DNA of 64,000 nt. Origin: CAVUBL01 sp963837945 (GTDB lineage: Bacteria > Acidobacteriota > Thermoanaerobaculia > Multivoradales > DATKCC01). Below the pieces are notes generated by a model. That model was not told the DNA's origin, made no database searches, and worked only from the letters and a program-made list of their open reading frames with translations. The translations under genes and the position numbers were made by a program. The stretch covers positions 216,024 through 280,023 of the forward strand of contig CAWIQD010000026.1 of NCBI GenBank assembly GCA_963837945.1. Direction: 5' to 3'. Position 1 is the first letter of the stretch. Each line of letters starts with the position of its first letter. Below are positions 35,521-48,186 of the stretch, piece by piece.

Positions 35521-35818
35521 TCCGCCGAGGGGGCAGCCGGCGGGCCCGGTGGTTTCTCGCCGGCGCCGTCGGCCATCTCCGAAGCCATCTACTACCCGTC
35601 CCCTCCCGGCGGAGGAACCGTCCCAACCGCCGAGGGGGCAGCCCGCGGGGCCGGTGGTTTCTCGCCGGCGCCGTCGGCCATCTCCGAAGCCATCTACCCC
35701 GTCCCCTCCCCGGCGGAGGAGCCGTCCCAACCGCCGAGGGGGCAGCCCGCGGGGCCGGTGGTTTCTCGCCGGCGCAGTCTGCCGCCGAGAAAGCCACCGG
35801 TCCCGCGGGCGTGTGCAT
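35521..35818 (+). repeat. family B hairpin repeat, three tandem ~105-bp units
   Basis: Units begin with CCGAGGGGGCAGCC near 35526, 35631 and 35735 (periods 105 and 104). The first two share an altered right half (GGCGCCGTCGGCCATCTCCG). The third is complete: left arm 35745-35768, loop CCGGCGCAGTCTGCCGC (35769-35785), right arm 35786-35810, then GTGTG. They fill most of the 472-bp gap between moaA and coaBC; nothing else is visible in that gap. Confidence 0.85.
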
Positions 35819-35828
35819 AGCCGCAGCC

Positions 35829-37100
35829 TCAACCGCCGCCACCACCCTCCCGCAACACCTCCTCCAGATACTCCGCAATCCCCCGCGCAATCCCCCGCTT
35901 CCCCTCCATCCTCCGCCCCTCCCCACCTTCCCCCCGCACGAATAGATACGCCACGTGCTCCTCCCCCGCGCCCATCTCCTCCCCCCGGTTCGCCACCACC
36001 GCCGGATACCCCTGCGCCAGCCGCTGCCGCGCGATCCCCGCCAGCTCTTCCTGGCTCACCCCCTCCTGGTACTTGAAGACCACCATGTGGAGCTCGGGAA
36101 AGCGCTCCCGGACCTCGTCGATCACCTTCGCCGTCGGTACCAGCTCGAGCGTCCACGAGCTCTTGCCGCTCGGCGTCTTCCCGGCGCGCGCCTCCGCCGG
36201 CCGGTAGTCGGCCACCGCCGCCGAGAAGACTCCGAAGGCGTAGCCTCCCTCGGCGAGGATCTCCGAGGCGAGGCGCCGGTACTCGTCGTAGGTCTGGGCC
36301 ACGGTCACCGGCAGGTGCGCCGGCGGCTCGAGGTGTCCCCGGCCGTGGAGCAGGCGCACCTCGGCCCCGCGCAGGTGGAGCTCCTCGGTGACGAGCACCC
36401 CCAGGCGGCCGCTGAACCGGTTGGTGATGCTGCGCACCCCGTCGATCGGCACCGGCGTCGGGCCGCCGGTGACCAGCACCCGGACGCCGGCGAGCGGCGA
36501 GCGGCTGGCGGCCCGCGAGACCTCGGCCACCAGCACCGCGTCGTCCGGGATGTTGTGCTTGCCGTAGTCCTCGCGCGGCGGGATCACCCGCACGCCGAGG
36601 GCGGCGAGGCTCTCGAGCGAGCGGGTGAGGATCGAGGTGTGGAGGCTGCCGTGCATCGTGGGCGCGACGAGGACCGCCGCCTCGCCGCGCTCCATCCGGC
36701 CGAGCGCCGAGGCGAGGGTCGCGGTCACCGGCGAGTCGGCGATCCCGGCCGCCAGCTTGTTGAGCGTGTTGTAGGTCGCGGGCGCCACCAGGTAGGCGTC
36801 GAAGGGCTCGTCGTCCGAAAGGTGCTCGGCGCGGGCGCTCAGGTGGTCGACCACGGGGTGGGTGGTCGCCCACTCGAGGGCGTCGCGGGCGACGTAGCGC
36901 AGGGCCTCGCCCGAGGCGAAGGCGACCACTTCCGCCCCCTCTCGGCGCAGCGCCCGCGCCAGCCCCGGCGCCCGGTAGGCGGCGATCCCGCCGGTCACCA
37001 GCAGCGCCACCCGCCTGCCCGCCAGGCGGTCGCCCCCCGCGGGCACCTCGCGGTCCCCCAGCTCCGAAGGCGGCGGCGGTCGAAAGTCCCAGTCGTCCAT
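35829..37100 (-). CDS. coaBC: bifunctional phosphopantothenoylcysteine decarboxylase / phosphopantothenate-cysteine ligase
   Basis: 423 residues. Two steps of coenzyme A synthesis. The N-terminal flavin domain has RRVALLVTGGIAAYRAPGLA, VAPATYNTLNKLAAGIADS and VLVAPTMHGSLHTS, a variant of the usual APAMN motif. The C-terminal ligase domain has VRVLVTGGPTPVPIDGVRSI, ITNRFSGRLGVLV, VFSAAVADYRPAEARAGKTPSG and VANRGEEMG. The ~30-residue N-terminal extension is unusual. The last residues (EVLREGGGGG) end one codon before repeat sequence. panBCD, the preceding pathway, is at 55-57 kb. Confidence 0.93.
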   Translation of the reverse strand: MDDWDFRPPPPSELGDREVPAGGDRLAGRRVALLVTGGIAAYRAPGLARALRREGAEVVAFASGEALRYVARDALEWATTHPVVDHLSARAEHLSDDEPFDAYLVAPATYNTLNKLAAGIADSPVTATLASALGRMERGEAAVLVAPTMHGSLHTSILTRSLESLAALGVRVIPPREDYGKHNIPDDAVLVAEVSRAASRSPLAGVRVLVTGGPTPVPIDGVRSITNRFSGRLGVLVTEELHLRGAEVRLLHGRGHLEPPAHLPVTVAQTYDEYRRLASEILAEGGYAFGVFSAAVADYRPAEARAGKTPSGKSSWTLELVPTAKVIDEVRERFPELHMVVFKYQEGVSQEELAGIARQRLAQGYPAVVANRGEEMGAGEEHVAYLFVRGEGGEGRRMEGKRGIARGIAEYLEEVLREGGGGG

Positions 37101-37170
37101 GGCGTCAGGGAGGAGTTTACAGCCTGGAAGCCTCGGCCCTCACGCCCCGACGCGACGGAGGACATCGCGG

Positions 37171-37315
37171 CACAGTCCGACGAACGCCGATCCCCCCTTC
37201 CCCCCCAACAGGGGCCGCCCGCCCCAACCGCCCAGGTGGCAGCCCGTGGGCCGGCGTGGTTTCTCGCCGGCGCAGTCCGCCGCCGAGAAAGCCACCCGGC
37301 CCACGGGCGTGTGCA
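37171..37315 (+). repeat. family B hairpin repeat: truncated plus complete copy
   Basis: A partial copy (CAGTCCGACGAACGCCGATC at about 37173) matches the one at 34146. The complete copy has left arm 37242-37266, loop CCGGCGCAGTCCGCCGC (37267-37283), right arm 37284-37308, then GTGTG. Its arms read GCCCGTGGG / CCCACGGGC where the 35745 copy reads GCCCGCGGG / CCCGCGGGC, a compensatory pair change. Located between the divergent coaBC and lepA genes. Confidence 0.85.
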
Positions 37316-37367
37316 AAGCGAGAGCGGCCCCCCTTCCCTGCCGTTCTCGATAGACTCTCCGACCCCC

Positions 37368-39170
<1,803 letters not shown>

Positions 39171-39207
39171 ACACCTCTTGACACGCCCCGCCGAATCGCG
39201 GAGGCTA

Positions 39208-39221
39208 TACCTAGATGGTTA
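39208..39221 (+). promoter_or_regulatory. candidate PadR operator upstream of padR-ADOP
   Basis: TACCTAGATGGTTA is an imperfect dyad lying next to TATACC (39206-39211), with TTGACA upstream at 39178-39183 (22 bp apart, longer than ideal). PadR repressors commonly bind their own promoter at AT-rich dyads. Assignment is by position and shape only. Confidence 0.35.
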
Positions 39222-39300
39222 TGCATCGAGCGCTAGGGGCACTGACGAAACCGTGAGAAACGAGCCGAAACGTTCGGGAGCAGAGGAAGCGGGCGGGGGC

Positions 39301-39353
39301 TTCCCCTTCCCCCCCGTGGGGTGGGAAGGGGATCGAGGGGATGCGGGGGGCAT
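39301..39353 (+). repeat. family A G-rich repeat, fullest copy
   Basis: CCCCTTCCC, spacer, GTGGGGTGGGAAGGGGATCG, GGGGATGCGGGGGG. The inverted CCCCTTCCC / GGGAAGGGG makes a hairpin. The repeat ends 4 bp before the padR start and probably supplies its translation-initiation region. Confidence 0.7.
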
Positions 39354-39356
39354 CCG

Positions 39357-39692
39357 ATGAGGCGGCGGCGCAACGACATCCTGCAGGGCACCCTCGCGAT
39401 GCTGGTGCTCAAGACCCTCGCCGTGCGCGGGCCGCTCCACGGCTACGCCATCACGCAGCACATCCAGGCGACCTCGGCGGAGCTGCTGCGCGTCGAGGAG
39501 GGCTCGCTCTACCCGGCGCTCCACCGGATGGAGCAGGAGGGCTGGCTCGAGGGGGGCTGGGGCACCACGGAGACGAACCGGCAGGCGCGCTTCTACGAGC
39601 TCACCGCACCGGGGCGCAAGCAGCTGGCGGCGGAGCAGGCGAGCTGGGCGCGGCTCACGGAAGGCGTGGGCCGCGTTCTCTCGTACAGCTGA
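39357..39692 (+). CDS. PadR-family transcriptional regulator
   Basis: 111 residues. Winged helix: GTLAMLVLKTLAVRGPLHGY, the conserved GSLYPALHRMEQEGWL, then WGTTETNRQARFYELTAPGRKQL. PadR genes lie immediately upstream of ADOP permeases in many acidobacterial genomes and are thought to repress them; here the permease begins 15 bp downstream. ATG 39357 is used. Confidence 0.94.
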   Translation: MRRRRNDILQGTLAMLVLKTLAVRGPLHGYAITQHIQATSAELLRVEEGSLYPALHRMEQEGWLEGGWGTTETNRQARFYELTAPGRKQLAAEQASWARLTEGVGRVLSYS

Positions 39693-39706
39693 TCGGAGGT
39701 CGAGAG

Positions 39707-42384
<2,678 letters not shown>

Positions 42385-42440
42385 GCCGCCCGCCGCAGGG
42401 CGTTTCGGTGGCGGGGCGCCGACTGATACCCTCCGCCGCG

Positions 42441-44729
42441 ATGGCCGAAGACCCCTCGCTCGACGCCCCGCCCGGGCCCTCCGCGGCAGAGGAAGCGCCG
42501 CGCAAAGGGGTCCGGGTCTCCTGCTCGCCGGGGTTCCTCGAGTGGCTGGCCGCCGAGGGCATCGGAGTCGCCTTCACCACCTACCAGACCAACCGCCTCT
42601 TCCTCGTCGGGCGCGACGAGCAGGGGCGCCTCGCCGCCTTCGAGCGCCTCCTCGACCGGCCGATGGGCCTCGCGGCCACCCCGGAGCGGCTCTGGCTCGC
42701 CACCCGCTTCCAGCTCTGGCGCTTCGACCAGGTCCTCTCGCCGGGCGAGCGCTTCCGCGGGCACGACCGCCTCTACGTCCCCCGGATCGGCCACGTGACC
42801 GGCGAGCTCGACGTCCACGACGTCCACCTGCTGGGTGACGGCGGCGCGGCAGGGGAAGGGCCGGCCGGCGCCCCCGGGGTGATCTTCGTCAACACCCTGT
42901 ACTCCTGCCTCGCCCGGCTCTCGGAGCGCCACAGCTTCGAGCCGGTCTGGCGGCCGCCCTTCGTCTCGGAACTCGTCCCCGAGGACCGCTGCCACCTGAA
43001 CGGCCTCGCCATGGACGAAGGCCGTCCCCGCTTCGCGACCGCCGTGGCGGTGAGCGACGAGGCCCAGGGTTGGCGCACCCGGCGCGCCGACGGCGGCGTG
43101 GTCCTCGACGTCGCGAGCGGCGAGGTGGTGGCCTCGGGATTCTCCATGCCCCACTCGCCGCGCGTCCACCGGGGCGAGCTCTACGTCCTCGACAGCGGCC
43201 ACGGCGACTTCGGCCGCGTCGACCTCGCCGCCGGCCGCTTCGAGCCCCTCGCCCTCTGCCCCGGCTACCTCCGCGGCCTCGCGTTTCGCGGCGGCCTGGC
43301 GCTGGTCGGCCTCTCGAAGCCGCGGGACAAGACCTTCCGCGGCCTGCCCCTCGACGCTCGCCTCGCCGAGGCCGGGGTCGAGCCGCGCTGCGCGCTCCTG
43401 GCGATCGACCTCGAGACCGGCGAGGTGCGCCACCGGCTCGACATCCACGGCGTCGTCGCCGAGCTCTACGACGTGGCGATCGTGCCGGAGACCGTCAGGC
43501 CCATGGCCCTCGGCTTCAAGTCGGACGAGATCCGCCGCACGATCACCTTCGAGCAGCCCTCCGAGGACGGCCCGCGGCCGGTCCGCCACGTCCTGCGCCG
43601 GCTCGAGGCGGGCGAGGCCCTCGCCCAGAGCGCACCGATTCCGCGAGCCCCGGCGGCGAAGCCGGGCGAGGCGCCTCCGGCGGAGCCCGGCGCGCTGCCG
43701 TCGCGGCTCGCCGCCCAGACCGTGGAGCTCACCCTCGAGCAGGCCCTCGCCCGCGCCGACCTCACCTTCCCGGACCTCGGCCGCACCGCCGCCGGCCGGC
43801 CGCTCCCCGACCCGCTCCTCGCGACCGTCTTGACGGCCGCCCCCGGGCGGGCGACGGACTCCGGGGCTCCCGCCGCGGGCGCGCCTCTCGCCGCCGCCGT
43901 CTCCATTCTCCGGCCCGGCGGCGCGGGTGCCGAGGTCGTCTCCTTCGTGGTGCGCTCGGATCTGCGCCGCCGCGGCCTGGGAAAGCTCCTGCTGGCCGCG
44001 GTCGAGGCGGAGCTCGCGCGGCGCGGCCTGGCGGCGGTCGAGCTCGGCTTCCGCGACACCTGGGAGTCGGCCCCGGCGATGCGCGCCCTGCTCGCCGAGC
44101 GCGGCTGGTCGGTGCCCCGCACCCAGATCCTCTTCGCCCAGACCGATTTCAGGCTGTTCGACCAGCCCTGGCTCGAGCCCCGGCCGCTGCCCGCGCCCTA
44201 CGAGATCTTCCCCTGGGGCGAGCTCACCGCCGCCGAGCGCCGCGAGATCGTCCGCCGCCAGCAGCGCGCCCCCTGGTTTCCCGAGGATCTCTCGCCCTTC
44301 CAGCTCGAGGAGCGGATCGACCGGGAGGTGAGCGTGGGGCTCCGCCACCTCGACCCGGGAGGGGCCTCGGCGGCGGAGGGCGGCGAGAGCCGGGTGATCG
44401 GCTGGCTCCTCGCCCATCGGGTCAAGGAGGACGTGGTCCAGTACACGACCCTTTTCGTCGAGAAGGGCCATGGCCGGCTGGGGCGGGGGATTCCGCTGAT
44501 CGTCGCGGCCGCCCGGCGCCAGGAGGCGGCCGGCGTGCCGCGGGCGATCTTCATGGTGCGGGCCGAGAACCGGGCGATGCGCCGCTTCCTCGAGCGGCGG
44601 ATGGCGCCCTATCTCACCGACCGGGCCGAGCTCCTGCGCTCGGGCAAGCGCCTTCGGCCCGCGGGACGGCGAACCGATTCCGGCGGGCCACGGGCCCGCC
44701 CTACTCCCGGATCGCCGCGGCAGCCGTAG
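42441..44729 (+). CDS. TIGR03032-type beta-propeller protein fused to two GNAT acetyltransferase domains
   Basis: 762 residues. Residues about 25-370 match the TIGR03032/DUF4915 pattern: FTTYQTNRLFLVG, SMPHSPRVHRGELYVLDSG, GYLRGLAFRGGLALVGLSKP and IHGVVAELYDVAIVP. After a Pro/Ala linker come two GNAT-like modules: VVRSDLRRRGLGKLLLAAVE (acetyl-CoA loop) and, from about residue 590, EIFPWGELTAAERREIV to YTTLFVEKGHGRLGRGIPLI. The GNAT half is clearly paralogous to the gene at 47239. GATACC lies 10 nt before ATG 42441, with the same spacing as at that paralog. The last ~25 residues are encoded by a palindromic repeat. Function unknown. Confidence 0.8.
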   Translation: MAEDPSLDAPPGPSAAEEAPRKGVRVSCSPGFLEWLAAEGIGVAFTTYQTNRLFLVGRDEQGRLAAFERLLDRPMGLAATPERLWLATRFQLWRFDQVLSPGERFRGHDRLYVPRIGHVTGELDVHDVHLLGDGGAAGEGPAGAPGVIFVNTLYSCLARLSERHSFEPVWRPPFVSELVPEDRCHLNGLAMDEGRPRFATAVAVSDEAQGWRTRRADGGVVLDVASGEVVASGFSMPHSPRVHRGELYVLDSGHGDFGRVDLAAGRFEPLALCPGYLRGLAFRGGLALVGLSKPRDKTFRGLPLDARLAEAGVEPRCALLAIDLETGEVRHRLDIHGVVAELYDVAIVPETVRPMALGFKSDEIRRTITFEQPSEDGPRPVRHVLRRLEAGEALAQSAPIPRAPAAKPGEAPPAEPGALPSRLAAQTVELTLEQALARADLTFPDLGRTAAGRPLPDPLLATVLTAAPGRATDSGAPAAGAPLAAAVSILRPGGAGAEVVSFVVRSDLRRRGLGKLLLAAVEAELARRGLAAVELGFRDTWESAPAMRALLAERGWSVPRTQILFAQTDFRLFDQPWLEPRPLPAPYEIFPWGELTAAERREIVRRQQRAPWFPEDLSPFQLEERIDREVSVGLRHLDPGGASAAEGGESRVIGWLLAHRVKEDVVQYTTLFVEKGHGRLGRGIPLIVAAARRQEAAGVPRAIFMVRAENRAMRRFLERRMAPYLTDRAELLRSGKRLRPAGRRTDSGGPRARPTPGSPRQP

Positions 44730-44734
44730 GGCGG
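44681..44734 (+). repeat. nested palindrome at the 3' end of the TIGR03032-GNAT gene
   Basis: GGCGGGCC-AC-GGGCCCGCC is directly followed by the right-hand partner of a second pairing: CCGCCCTAC (44696-44704) with GTAGGGCGG (44726-44734). It is partly translated as SGGPRARPTPGSPRQP. It probably also acts as the gene's 3' hairpin. Confidence 0.5.
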
Positions 44735-44758
44735 TCCTTCCGGGGCGCCGCCGGGCCC

Positions 44759-47068
44759 CTATCCGCCCGAGCGCTTCAACCCGAACAGCCCTAGCAGGCC
44801 GAGCATCCCGGCGAACAGAGCGATCCCCCACTTCGAGAGCGCCGGAACCTCGAGGACGGACGGCACCACCTCGCTCAGGAAGACCTCGGGTCCGGCGGGG
44901 GTGCCCAAGAAGAGGTCGAGGACGCCGTCGCCGTTGACGTCGCCCATGGCCGGGCTGGTCGGCGGGTCGACCAGCGCCCCGACGGGCACGGCGGTGGAGG
45001 CGTCGAAGGCCGGCGAGGTCTTGGTGCCGGTGTTCTCGACGAAGAAGGTCGTGGCATAGGCGCTGGTGAGCTTGGCGGTGAGGGGCGGGCTCGGCGAGCC
45101 GAGGTCCGCGGAGGAATACCCGCCCACCAGGAGGTCGAGGTCGCCGTCGCCGTCCACGTCGGCGAGGGTCGGCGCCGGGCGGTCGAGGACGTCGGTGAAG
45201 TCGAGGACGAAGTCGGGCGTCGTGCCGAGGCCGGTGGGGCCGGTGGGGTTCAGGAAGAAGGCGACCTGGGCGGTCTGGTCGTCCACGGATGCGGGGATGT
45301 ACTTCGCGTATCCCACCACCAGGTCGAGCTCGCCGTCGCCGTTGACGTCGGCGAAGTGCGGGTCGGCGGCGTCGCCGAAGTCGACCGACTCGAGGGGATG
45401 GGTGGCCGCGGGATCGAGCTGGCCGGTGCCGTCGTCCTCCAGGAACTCCAGGTGGCCGCCCACGCCCACGAAGGCGTCGAGGAGCGAGTCGTCGTCCAGG
45501 TGACCCACGGTGGGCGCCGCCGAGGGGAGGTATGCGGAGGAGAACGGGAGGGCGACGAGCGAGTTGAAGGTGAAGAACGGGTTGTCGGTGCCCGACTGGA
45601 GCTCCCAGCGCGGCGTGGTCGCGCTCCCCGTGTTGCGGAAGTACCAGACCCCGAACTCGACGTCCGGCGGTTCGTCGACGACGTAGTGATAGCCGAGGTA
45701 CGAGACCAGGGCGTCCAGGTCGCCGTCGCCGTCCACGTCGACCAGCTCCAGCCGGTCGCCGGTCGAGAGGAACGCCGGGTCGGTCGTCGTGCCGGTGTTC
45801 TCGAGGTACTGGATGAACCCCTGGTCGTAAAACTTGCCGTAGCCGGAGCCGATGAACGCGTCGAGGTCACCGTCGCCGTCCACGTCCGCCAGCGCCGGCC
45901 CCGGAACGAACGAAAGCTCATCGGCGAGGGGGTTGTCGTACCCCGTCTCTTCGACGAAGACCGGCGGCCCCGGCAGGACCGTGTCGTTGCGGAAGAACCG
46001 CGTGTAGTAGCCGTTTCCGACGAAGCCGTCCTGGTCGCCGTCGCCGTCGACGTCGGCGAAGAAGGGCGCCGTGGACGGGAGAGGAAAGGACTCCCCGGCG
46101 AACGGGTCCACACCGGCAACCTTGGTCTGGTCGGAGAAGCTCGGGGTGAACTTGTCGCCGTCGTTGCGGAGGAAGTAGACCTCGGACTCGGTTCCAGCCA
46201 TCGGGGAGACGAGCTTGGTCCCGACGGCGACGTCGAAGTCGCCGTCCTCGTCGACGTCCACGAAATTGGGCGTGGCGCCCGCGAAGCCGAAGACGAAGCC
46301 GGCGAGCGGGTTGGCCGCGTCGTCGCGCACCAGGGTGCCGCCGTCGTTCCTGAAGAAGAGCACGCGGCCGCCGGTGCCCTCGCCGTCGTAGAACCCCTGG
46401 CCGACGAACAGGTCGAGGTCGAGGTCGCCGTCGATGTCGACCAGCGTCGGTGCCGACGGGCCGAAGGGCTCCGTGTCCATGGGATCCGTGGCATCGAACG
46501 ACAGGTCGAGGGAGCCCGTGGGGCTGGCGGCGCCGGTCAGCTCGGTGTAGACCGGCTTGCCGTCGGGCGTCGGGTCGTTTTGCAGGTAGCGGACGTAGCC
46601 GTACTTGTCGCCCACGAAGGCGTCCAGGTCGCCGTCGCCGTCCCAGTCGGCGAAGAACATCCTGGGCGCCAGGCCGATCGGCGGCTGCTCGCCGGTCTCG
46701 TCGGCGAAGATGCCGAGCGGGTCGAGGAGAGGGTTCTGGGGCCGGGGCTCGGGCACCATCAGGTCGCCCGCGTGGTAGCGCGGCGCGAGAGCCGGGCCGC
46801 CGAAAGCGGAAGACGGCACCGGCGACGCCGGAGCCGCCTGGCCGAGCCGGTGCGCCCTGCTGCGCTCGGCCCAGGCCTTGGCGAGCGCGCGCGGATCCGC
46901 CTGGACGGTGCGACGGAGCGTTTCGATCCGGTGCGGCAGCCGGTCGCGCCAGCGCTTCGCGATCTCGTGGGCGTCGGGCCGGGCGAGCGCCGTGCGCGAC
47001 GAGACGACGAGGAACGAGGTGAGGGCGACGGCGGAGGCCTGCCGGCCGAGGCGTCGGGTCGTGGGCAT
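44759..47068 (-). CDS. FG-GAP/VCBS repeat surface protein with IPTL-CTERM sorting signal
   Basis: 769 residues from ATG 47068, which has GGGAG 6 nt upstream. A signal peptide (ASAVALTSFLVVSSRTALA) is followed by about ten propeller repeats with calcium loops of the form DWDGDGDLDAFVG, DIDGDLDLDLFVG, DVDGDGDQDGFVG, DVDGDGDLDAFIG and DVNGDGVLDLFLG. The C-terminus VPALSKWGIALFAGMLGLLG followed by FGLKRSGG fits the IPTL-CTERM tripartite signal (motif, membrane helix, basic end). The protein is expected to be exported and anchored or processed at the envelope. It is convergent with the TIGR03032-GNAT gene and divergent from the paralogous GNAT gene. Confidence 0.85.
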   Translation of the reverse strand: MPTTRRLGRQASAVALTSFLVVSSRTALARPDAHEIAKRWRDRLPHRIETLRRTVQADPRALAKAWAERSRAHRLGQAAPASPVPSSAFGGPALAPRYHAGDLMVPEPRPQNPLLDPLGIFADETGEQPPIGLAPRMFFADWDGDGDLDAFVGDKYGYVRYLQNDPTPDGKPVYTELTGAASPTGSLDLSFDATDPMDTEPFGPSAPTLVDIDGDLDLDLFVGQGFYDGEGTGGRVLFFRNDGGTLVRDDAANPLAGFVFGFAGATPNFVDVDEDGDFDVAVGTKLVSPMAGTESEVYFLRNDGDKFTPSFSDQTKVAGVDPFAGESFPLPSTAPFFADVDGDGDQDGFVGNGYYTRFFRNDTVLPGPPVFVEETGYDNPLADELSFVPGPALADVDGDGDLDAFIGSGYGKFYDQGFIQYLENTGTTTDPAFLSTGDRLELVDVDGDGDLDALVSYLGYHYVVDEPPDVEFGVWYFRNTGSATTPRWELQSGTDNPFFTFNSLVALPFSSAYLPSAAPTVGHLDDDSLLDAFVGVGGHLEFLEDDGTGQLDPAATHPLESVDFGDAADPHFADVNGDGELDLVVGYAKYIPASVDDQTAQVAFFLNPTGPTGLGTTPDFVLDFTDVLDRPAPTLADVDGDGDLDLLVGGYSSADLGSPSPPLTAKLTSAYATTFFVENTGTKTSPAFDASTAVPVGALVDPPTSPAMGDVNGDGVLDLFLGTPAGPEVFLSEVVPSVLEVPALSKWGIALFAGMLGLLGLFGLKRSGG

Positions 47069-47238
47069 CGTCAGCTCCCGAGACATAGGTACATGGCAAT
47101 TCCAACAAACAAAGCGGCTTGCGCGTATCTGGTGGCGGTCGCCGAGAGTCTAGAACGCCAGGCCGCGGCTGGCAACCCTCGAGCTCTTCTCTCTCCCCGC
47201 CTCGCGCGGGCGCTCCGGGACCGATACCATCGCCGGCG

Positions 47239-48186
47239 ATGAGCGAGCCTCCTTCCCCTCGCGGCGCTCCCGGGCCGGGCTACGCGATCCAGCCCCGCGA
47301 GCGGCTCTCGGTCGCCGAGATCCTGCAGCACGACGAGGAGCTGACCTTCCCGCCGATCGCGCGGCGCCTGGCGGTGCGGCCGGCCGCGGGCGTGTGGCGG
47401 GGGGCGTGGGCGCTGGACGAGGCGGGGCCGGTCGGGCTCGCCCTGGTCGAGACGGACCGAGCGGGAGCGGCGGGCGGCCGGGAGACCGCCCAGCTCCTCT
47501 CGCTCGCGGTGCTGCCGGGGCATCGGCGCCGCGGGCTGGGCGGCGCCCTCCTGGCCGCCGTCGAGGGTTTGGCCGGGGCCGCCGGCGCCGCGGCGCTCGA
47601 GGGCGCCTACCGGACGAGCTGGCGCACCCGGCCGGCGATCGAGGCCCTCCTCGCTGGGCGCGGCTGGTCGCCCCCCGAGACGCGGATGATCCTCGCCCGC
47701 GGCGAGACCGCCTTCGCGCGCCGGATCCTGCGAACCCCCGCCCCCGAGCTGCCCGCCGGGGCCGAGATCTTCACCTGGGAGGAGCTCACCGAAGGCGAGC
47801 GCGAGGCGGTCCTCTCCCGCCAGCTCGAGGATCCCTGGTACCCGGAGATCCTCGCGCCGTTCCAGGAGGCGCCGCGGCTCGAGCCGACGATCAGCGTGGG
47901 GTTGCGATGGAGGGGCGAGGTCGCCGGCTGGATGATCTGCCACCGGGTCGCTTTCGACACCCTCCAGTACAGCGCCTTCTTCCTGCGGGAGGACCTGCGC
48001 GGGCGCGGGCTCGGCTGGGCGCTCTTGCGCGAGGCGGTGCGCCGGCGCCTGGCCGATCCCGACCTGACCTACGCGATCCTCGCCGTCGACGCCCGGAATC
48101 GCCGCATGCGCGCCATGGTCGAGGAGCGCCTGAAGGACTACCTGGCGGGCATCTCGGAGCTCAGGGTGAGCCGCAAGCGGCTCTGA
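47239..48186 (+). CDS. tandem GNAT acetyltransferase-like protein
   Basis: 315 residues. Two GNAT-like modules: residues about 60-150 with LSLAVLPGHRRRGLGGALLA as the acetyl-CoA loop, and residues about 180-310 with EIFTWEELTEGEREAV, GWMICHRVAFDTLQYSAFFL, LRGRGLGWALLREAV and a C-terminal ELRVSRKRL. The second module aligns with the end of the TIGR03032 fusion protein at 42441-44729 (shared EIFxWxELTxxER and SGKRL/SRKRL ends). GATACC 10 nt before ATG 47239 repeats the arrangement at that gene. Substrate unknown. Confidence 0.82.
   Translation: MSEPPSPRGAPGPGYAIQPRERLSVAEILQHDEELTFPPIARRLAVRPAAGVWRGAWALDEAGPVGLALVETDRAGAAGGRETAQLLSLAVLPGHRRRGLGGALLAAVEGLAGAAGAAALEGAYRTSWRTRPAIEALLAGRGWSPPETRMILARGETAFARRILRTPAPELPAGAEIFTWEELTEGEREAVLSRQLEDPWYPEILAPFQEAPRLEPTISVGLRWRGEVAGWMICHRVAFDTLQYSAFFLREDLRGRGLGWALLREAVRRRLADPDLTYAILAVDARNRRMRAMVEERLKDYLAGISELRVSRKRL

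Noticed and set aside
35521..35818. CRISPR-like array
   Set aside because: The repeated unit is about 105 bp with no short repeat/spacer alternation, and no cas gene is present.
34217..37308. Integron attC sites
   Set aside because: The stems vary while the loop is conserved, and no GTTRRRY/RYYYAAC core sites or integrase are seen.
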